Both the position numbers and the translations under genes were made by a program. Positions 58,493 to 64,000 of a stretch of 64,000 nt of DNA are shown here, one piece after another (position 1 is the stretch's first letter; every line of letters begins with the position of its first letter). The notes under the pieces are model-generated. The model made no database searches. It was not told the origin of the DNA and was given only the letters and a program-made list of their open reading frames with translations. Source of the DNA: Blasia pusilla (taxonomy: Eukaryota; Marchantiophyta; Marchantiopsida; Blasiales); assembly GCA_050084515.1 (NCBI GenBank), contig CM114272.1, forward strand, positions 13,640,001 through 13,704,000, in the 5' to 3' direction.

Positions 58493-59332
58493 TTGTCCGA
58501 AGCGATGAGGACTCCATCGATGGGTCCTCATCAAAGTTCTTGGAGAGTTGGTGATGTTGTTGGTGTGCAGGCACGAAGTGCGATGGGAGAAGCAAGTACG
58601 ACGACTCCTATTGTTGATGCTCATGAGGGGCATGTGTCAAGCACGTTGTTGGGGGCGGCTACCGTTGTTTACTGCACTCCTTTATTTTTTGCTTCCGATG
58701 TTATGACATTGGGGGATACGCCCGTAGAGGCTTTTCGGCTGGCCGCTTCACTATGTGAGCGCGGAGTTGGAGTTCTTGCATCATGTTCAGAGTTGATTGC
58801 AGAGGAGGTGATGGAACTGCCCTTGGAGCGGATGCTCGGGCCATCCACGTCATATTCATGGCAGGTTGCGGCTACTAGGATGGCGGAGATGCCCGCTAGA
58901 CCCGCGATAGAGCGTGCCATGGCTTCTCCTGGTGTTGTGTTGCTCGATAACCAAGGAGAGGTCTTCCCGTTGGTGAGTTCCGGAGGTAGAGCTTTTAGTC
59001 TGCAACGCATCTTGTTGGATTCAAGAGCGCAACCCCTCATGTTGGGGAAAGCATTATTCAAAAGATTGGGCTTGACGAGAGCCGATGTGGAGCGTTGTCC
59101 ATTCCGGATACAAACATCCTTGGGTGGAGCCAGTATCACACAGAATATCACCCGACAGGAGGTTGTGGTGAGGATTCGCCGAGGATATCCTACATATGAG
59201 TCCGTGGTACGAGCCAAGGCGATAGTGACTGATGCAGAGTCCTACGACGTCTTGGTTGGTGGACTAGTGTTATACACGATGGTGTTTTCCCTGGATTACT
59301 CGCAGGAGTCAGCGTCCTACAGACCAGGATGA
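58493..59332 (+). CDS. Element D linker and aspartic protease, active site altered
   Basis: A 279-codon open frame. Residues 1-170 are a linker also seen in element A (FRLAASLCERG matches FQLAATLCERG). Residues about 175-275 are the retropepsin-like domain: the active site reads LLDSRAQPLMLG, with Arg in place of the Gly of D-S-G seen in element A. Then come PFRIQTSLGGA and SYDVLVGGLVLYTMVFSLDY. The frame ends at a TGA replacing the Trp of YRPGW. The Gly-to-Arg change should abolish or weaken catalysis. Confidence 0.82.
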   Translation: MSEAMRTPSMGPHQSSWRVGDVVGVQARSAMGEASTTTPIVDAHEGHVSSTLLGAATVVYCTPLFFASDVMTLGDTPVEAFRLAASLCERGVGVLASCSELIAEEVMELPLERMLGPSTSYSWQVAATRMAEMPARPAIERAMASPGVVLLDNQGEVFPLVSSGGRAFSLQRILLDSRAQPLMLGKALFKRLGLTRADVERCPFRIQTSLGGASITQNITRQEVVVRIRRGYPTYESVVRAKAIVTDAESYDVLVGGLVLYTMVFSLDYSQESASYRPG

Positions 59333-60044
59333 CACTCAGGTGATGGGCGCCTTAGCTCATTAGCCGTTCGATTCACAATTGCAGTGATCGAGCAACGGTA
59401 AGGAGAGATGGCGACCTTAGCAACATTTAGTAGCGCTATCACTTGGCCTATTGATTTGATTGAGGGACATATCCATGCATAGGATACTCCCGTTCCTAAC
59501 ATTTCTATGGAGAGGAGTGTTATGGTAGCCGCATCATTCCATGGAGGAGAGGTGCTGTTGTGGGGCTTGACGGAGGAGCTTCGACGATTGGCAAATGAGC
59601 ACGTACAGACCGTGTGGAGCGAGGCGTTTGCACCGGAGCGTGACGGGTGTGAGGAACCCGAGGTAGCAAGGAGTGCTACGATGACACCCTTGGATACCAC
59701 ACTCATTGTGTGGTGTACCTTGGAGGAGGGTATTTGAGGGTTAGATCTCTTTGGAGGGATTAGCCCTGGGTTAGCTACTGTTGTGCAGACATGAGTGCAA
59801 GTACAACAATACCTGTATATGGAGAGTGATGATATTGCGAGGCGCGTCTCACTATGACATTTGGCACAGTTACGTCTATGTTTTCCCGACTTATTGTCTA
59901 TGTCCGTGGTATAGAGGTACTAGAGTTCCCTACCGAGGGATATTTCGTTGTTGGGAGCCCAGGACTTAGAGCGGGTAGGGACCATTGGTTGGTCATTTCC
60001 GATTGGCCATGTCAAGGCCAATCGAGTGCTGGACGAGGCAGCGG
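59333..60044 (+). pseudogene. Element D methyltransferase, N-terminal part
   Basis: The linker frame (WTLE or PLDTT-type sequence to about 59735) reaches motif I (LDLFGGISPGLATVV at about 59741-59790, after a TGA). Motif II is decayed. Motif IV is readable as SDWPCQGQSSAGRGSG (60000-60044), with the catalytic Cys present. The coding sequence is then interrupted by the insertion at 60045 and resumes in frame at 61318. Confidence 0.8.
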
Positions 60045-61317
60045 TGTCGTGTCGAGAGTCTTTCTTCGAGCAAGGGCGGGCCTTCTAGCTGCGGTAGATG
60101 CGGTCAATGCAAGGTGAACTCTCTAATAAGTTCTCCTTTTTCAATACAAAATTATGATGTACACTCTCCATTCTCTCACGACAGGTATCACAAATGGAAG
60201 TGCCGAGGCGATCACTTCTTCGTAACATCGGACCCCAAAATTCATAACTATAAAATCCCTATAAACTATTTTACGCTTGTAAACGAGGAAGATAGCACAA
60301 CTAGTGTTAAACCCTACTTGAGCAGGCCTATTGACATCCATGGATCGCTATATAAAGACATACAAAGTACAATCCCATGTCCTTCCATATGTGACAATAG
60401 GAAGAATCACCGGAGTTGGAGATTGAATGACCTGGTTCATGAACGCCTCCCCAAAGTGATAAACTAAATAGCGAGTGAACCAGTGCCTATCTACAAAGAG
60501 TACCTTGACATGGTAAGGATTGAGGAAAGGAAAGTCGGGCACAGTTCGTGCTCCACCCCTATCCATGCTTGACAGACATTCTCTACTCTCCTCAGGAATG
60601 GGTTTTGGCGAAGTTATTCTCCCAAGAGGGGTAATCCACTCTCATTGGGGAAATAACAAGCCAAAACATCCGCTATTTTAGTATGACTAAACTCCTCTAC
60701 GGTGACAAACCTCTCATCCCCACACACACACACACCACTGTAGAAATCTCTCGAACAATAGACCATGGTCAAGTTACTCTCCCAAGAGGGGTGATCCACT
60801 CTCATTGGAAGAGCAAGCAATCCCAAAGCCATACACTCAAGAGAGACACGAGAGACTCAAGATGTGGAATAGAAGGTGATGAACCCTTGAAGGTCCCTCC
60901 TCTTTATATACTCACAAGGGATCTACAAGAGTATGAAATACAACTTATCTTATCTTGTGCCACATGGCTTCCTCTCAAGGCTTAGCCAATCACATTTTGA
61001 CACAAGTAGATTTCCTCTTATCTCTTCCAAAATATCCTCTTTTATCCACTTGATATTTTCCAAATTATCCCAACTAACCTAGCCACCAACCAAGACTATT
61101 TTTTCTTTTCATTAAAGCAACTACTTTACTTTTATAAAGTCATCTTTTATTTATTACCTCCTTTTCCTAAAGTTGGGCCGGCATAAAAGAGGCACCATAA
61201 AGAGGTTTAAACATAAGAATCTCCTTTTTCTAAGCCAATTTACTTAATACTAATGAAACTCTATCTAACACTTAATGACGAAGGAGTTTACACACTGGTT
61301 GATTTTACTATATGACA
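60045..61317 (-). mobile_element. Solo-LTR-like insertion in the element D methyltransferase
   Basis: A 1273-bp insertion with ends TGTCGTGTCG and TATATGACA (TG...CA) and a 4-bp duplication GCGG (60041-60044 and 61318-61321). No coding capacity. Removing it restores the reading from RGSG to LADTRSRLFW. The end types suggest minus orientation, and a minus-strand TATATAAAG (about 60898-60908) could be its TATA box. Two copies of a 35-bp motif (CCAAGAGGGGTAATCCACTC type, about 60628 and 60783) lie inside. Confidence 0.85.
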
Positions 61318-62075
61318 GCGGGTTGGCTGACACTCGGTCTAGGTTGTTTTGGGAGATTTTGAGGGTCTTACAGTAGTTGCAGGAGCACCTGTCTCGTACT
61401 CCATCCTACATTCTGGAGAATGTGCCAATCTTAAAAAACTCCAGGTCACGGGTGATGACGAGTGCTGATCAGGTGTGTGCCTAGATTGGCCTAGCAGTGT
61501 TCTTGGATGCGTCGAGTGTAGGTTCTAGAGCCCATCGCCCGCATCTATGGTGGACCAACTTGGTGTCCCATGTGGTATTACAGAGGGCGTATGCGAGAGT
61601 CGATCTCCCATCCCATTTATTATTGGATTCCATTCTGGATCAAGGTTGTCGCTCAGAGGCAGTGAGGCACGATGATCGACCACCGTTGAGTGTGGTCAAC
61701 AGGGTAGGCACGCCGCGGGCAGCCTTTCCCATGTTTGTGAGTTTTCCCGCTTCCTATGCATACAAGGAGGCCGGTCCTAGCTTGGTTTGGGATGACCATG
61801 TTTAGAGGTTGGTGGAGCCCAACGTCGACGAGAGAGAGCGGGCGATGGGATTTCCCATAGGAGTGACGGCAATACCGTCAGTATCAGAGGCATCACGCCG
61901 CCATGTCTTGGGTCACGCGATGGACCTGAACTGCTTGACATGGATCTTCAGCTTGGGAGTGGCTGAGCAGCATTGGATGAGATTACGACAGATCAGAGCG
62001 GTTGCGTTGGTGAGCCCCATGCCTACCGAGACGGTGGAGGCAGTGGCTGGGGGCGAGACCCGAGGAGATTGACAC
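61318..62075 (+). pseudogene. Element D methyltransferase, C-terminal part
   Basis: Continues with ADTRSRLFWEIL, SYILENVPIL (motif VI at about 61410-61440), SRAHRPHLWWTNL (motif VIII), PAAFPMFVSFPASYAYKEAG, and the motif IX/X end ERERAMGFPIGVTA, RRHVLGHAMDLNCLTWIFSLG. In-frame stops occur near 61371, 61481 and 61803. The last two domains are otherwise well kept, and match the intact element A protein residue for residue at most motif positions. Confidence 0.85.
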
Positions 62076-62329
62076 ACCAGGGGAGATCGGGAGAGACATC
62101 CTGGGACTTCTTGGGATGTTTTGGAGGTACGCCAAGAGATGATAGCCACAATATTGTGCGTGGTTCCGGACACTGCATGTGGAGGAGATCAAAGTTTGCA
62201 GTTGGCTGCAAGAGAGCGGTCGAGTGTTGTTGTTCGAGATGGGGTTGCACCATAGCAACCACAGATACCAGCGCCGGAGAGTCCTACCATAGTCACGATG
62301 GAGACTTGGGAGTCAAATATAAGCCCTAG

Positions 62330-63290
62330 TTGACAAGAGGAGAGCGGCGCCGAATACATCAGTTCCTCAGGAGTTATAAGAGCTGCTTTGCATTTAGCAT
62401 GGAGGATTTGGATACGCTGCAGGGACCGGGGATCCGCATTGAGTTGTCGAGTGATACGAAGATCTTCCGACAACCCTACATATACAGTGATATGGAGAGG
62501 GCTCTGATTCAGAGTAGGAGCCAAGACTTGGTCAGAGCAAGACTAGTGGAGATGTCGCATGGGGAGTATGCATCTGCCAGTGTCATGCTCGCCAAGAAGG
62601 ATATGCATGGCAACCCGACGGATAGGCGAATGTGTGGAGATTACCGACCTATCGATCGGCAGAAGAAGTTTGATAGGTATGACATGCCCATCCCTGAGGA
62701 GATCTTTGATGCGATTGGGCAAGCAAAGGTCTTCAATTCACTGGATTTGCGAGTCGGATACCATCAACCTGCCATCATTGGAGGACAGGCAGAAGACAAC
62801 ATTTTGGGGCATCAATCCTCACGGGAAGGATTGCTTTTACTAGTGACGATTCTTACCATTTGGGTTAAAGAACACCCTGGCTGAGTTTCAGAGGGTCATG
62901 GATAGGATCTTGGCTGGTCTCGATTTTGCTAGGTGTCATATTGATGACATCCTAGTCTTTAGGACCACGGTTGAGGAGCATGAGCGACATCTAGAGGAGG
63001 TGTTTCGACAATTGCAATTACATGGGTTGAAGCTACATCCAGGCAAGTGCAAGTTCTTCTACGACTAGATTGAGTACTTGGGTCATACAATATACCCTGG
63101 GGCCTTGGTGTGCAATTGACGAAGGTAGAGGCTATTTTAGGCATTCCACGCCCTACATATGTGAGTCGAGTTTGTGCATTCATGAGATTCGCAAACTTCT
63201 ATCGACGGTACGTCAAGGGTTTCAGTTCAATTGTGAAGCCGCTAACCTTGATGACCAAAGTGGATCACGAGTGGCACTAGGGGGATGAGC
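62330..63290 (+). pseudogene. Element D reverse transcriptase
   Basis: The frame 62330-62884 reads RRRIHQFLRSYKSCFAFSM, DRRMCGDYRPIDRQ and KVFNSLDLRVGYHQ, then shifts. The active site appears later as CHIDDILVF (about 62935-62960), with His for Tyr of YIDD. KCKFFYD then a TAG and the thumb segment YRRYVKGF at about 63195-63220 follow. Confidence 0.82.
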
Positions 63291-63372
63291 GGAGCGAGCA
63301 TTTCAGTTGCTCAAGGACATATTGACGTCCGCGCCTATCTTGAGGAGACCGATCATGGGGCGTCCTTTCTAG

Positions 63373-63786
63373 TTGCACACAAATTGGAGCATGTTGGGGC
63401 TTGGAGCGGTGCTCACCCACCATGATGATGAGGGTAGAGAGTTCGTGGTGGCTTACGTTAGCCGCTCGAACAACGCTGTAGAGGCGAAGTACAGCTCGTA
63501 TGAGGGTGAGTGCTTGGCTGTAGTGTGGGTTGTCGCGTATTTCAGGTGTTGCTTATTCCGCAACCCCTTTACCATCATCATTGATCATCAACCACTAAAG
63601 TGGTTGATGAAGTCCGACAAGCTTAAAGGGAAGTTTGCGAGATGGGCTTTGTTGTTGCAGGAGTATGATTTTCAGGTGGTACATAGACCTGGGACTCTCA
63701 ACCAGAATGCAGATGGGTTGAGTCGTAACCCATGCCCGAGTCAAAAAGATGCGACTAGAGCTCGATGGCATGGAGAGAGTGATTAG
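63373..63786 (+). CDS. Element D RNase H
   Basis: A 137-codon open frame with HTNWS (the first catalytic Asp replaced by Asn), KYSSYEGECL, IIDHQPLKWL and NADGLSRNPCPSQ. Ends at a TAG at 63784-63786. The tether downstream (DGVVLE, LRTGSVAST) runs to the window edge. Confidence 0.82.
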   Translation: MHTNWSMLGLGAVLTHHDDEGREFVVAYVSRSNNAVEAKYSSYEGECLAVVWVVAYFRCCLFRNPFTIIIDHQPLKWLMKSDKLKGKFARWALLLQEYDFQVVHRPGTLNQNADGLSRNPCPSQKDATRARWHGESD

Positions 63787-64000
63787 GAGTCAGTGCCAAG
63801 ATGGCACGCGTCAAACTATTTAGGCATGTTGGCTATGGAGAGCAAGAGTGTGGAGACTTTGATGGCGAGGTCTAGTGGAGAGTCCTTGGATCCCGAGGCC
63901 AGTGAGGAGACCACATGTGGCCGAGATATTCATGATGATGGAGTAGTCTTGGAGTAACTTCGTACTGGCAGCGTTGCGAGCACCGTGGGTGCTAGAGAGC

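Larger units (their letters stand above)
54895..64000 (+). mobile_element. Element D: methyltransferase retrotransposon, runs off the window
   Basis: Plus-strand copy inserted into the methyltransferase codons of element C. Order: A1 repeat (54895-55406), leader, gag (about 57050-58340), protease (58493-59332), methyltransferase (59700-62075, split by a solo-LTR-like insertion), reverse transcriptase (62330-63290), RNase H (63373-63786) and the tether toward integrase. Its end, expected to carry integrase, PHD finger and B1-A2-B2, lies beyond 64000. Scattered stops make the copy non-functional as it stands. Confidence 0.88.

Overview
The window is nuclear DNA from a plant. It holds one recognisable host gene, a CYP78A-type cytochrome P450 with a canonical GT-AG intron, and CYP78A is a land-plant family. 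The rest is AT-rich sequence and several ages of nested retrotransposons. Which plant cannot be told from the sequence. The low-GC background, short intron and retrotransposon type would fit a bryophyte- or lycophyte-grade genome, but this is only an inference.

Layout. 1-326: edge of a LINE-like coding fragment (minus). 509-923 plus 10746-10790: a MITE-like inverted repeat split by element A. 924-10745: element A, a Ty3/gypsy-type element (minus), read as gag, protease, DNA cytosine-5 methyltransferase, reverse transcriptase, RNase H, integrase, PHD finger. 10.8-17.4 kb: AT-rich DNA with relic F, an integrase remnant of the same family that now contains a 466-bp CT microsatellite. 17.4-26.3 kb: a decayed Ty1/copia element (plus) split by element B (19.1-24.4 kb), a truncated member of the methyltransferase family. 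26.9-28.1 kb: relic E, another methyltransferase/RT remnant (minus). 28-33.5 kb: non-coding DNA with small repeats. 34.3-36.1 kb: the P450 gene (minus) in a GC-rich island. 38.4-48.0 kb: AT-rich DNA with no gene. 48.0-54.9 kb: element C (minus), carrying a nested chromovirus fragment (50334-52318). 54.9-64.0 kb: element D (plus), inserted into the methyltransferase domain of C, itself carrying a solo-LTR-like insertion, and running off the window.

The main result is a retrotransposon lineage, seen as four sizeable copies and two relics, that carries two chromatin modules in its pol region. One is a DNMT3-like cytosine methyltransferase between protease and reverse transcriptase. The other is a C4HC3 PHD finger at the end of the integrase, where chromoviruses carry a chromodomain. 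Methyltransferase capture by retrotransposons has been reported before (from memory, in a charophyte alga and in dinoflagellates), so the domain itself is not a first. The combination with the PHD finger, and the terminal layout A1-coding-PPT-B1-A2-B2 (split direct repeats rather than two equal LTRs), look unusual.

All methyltransferase-element copies carry stops, frameshifts or insertions somewhere. The best-preserved part is the 528-codon methyltransferase reading frame of element A, which keeps all the catalytic motifs. The P450 keeps every diagnostic motif but shows one apparent frameshift just before its intron.
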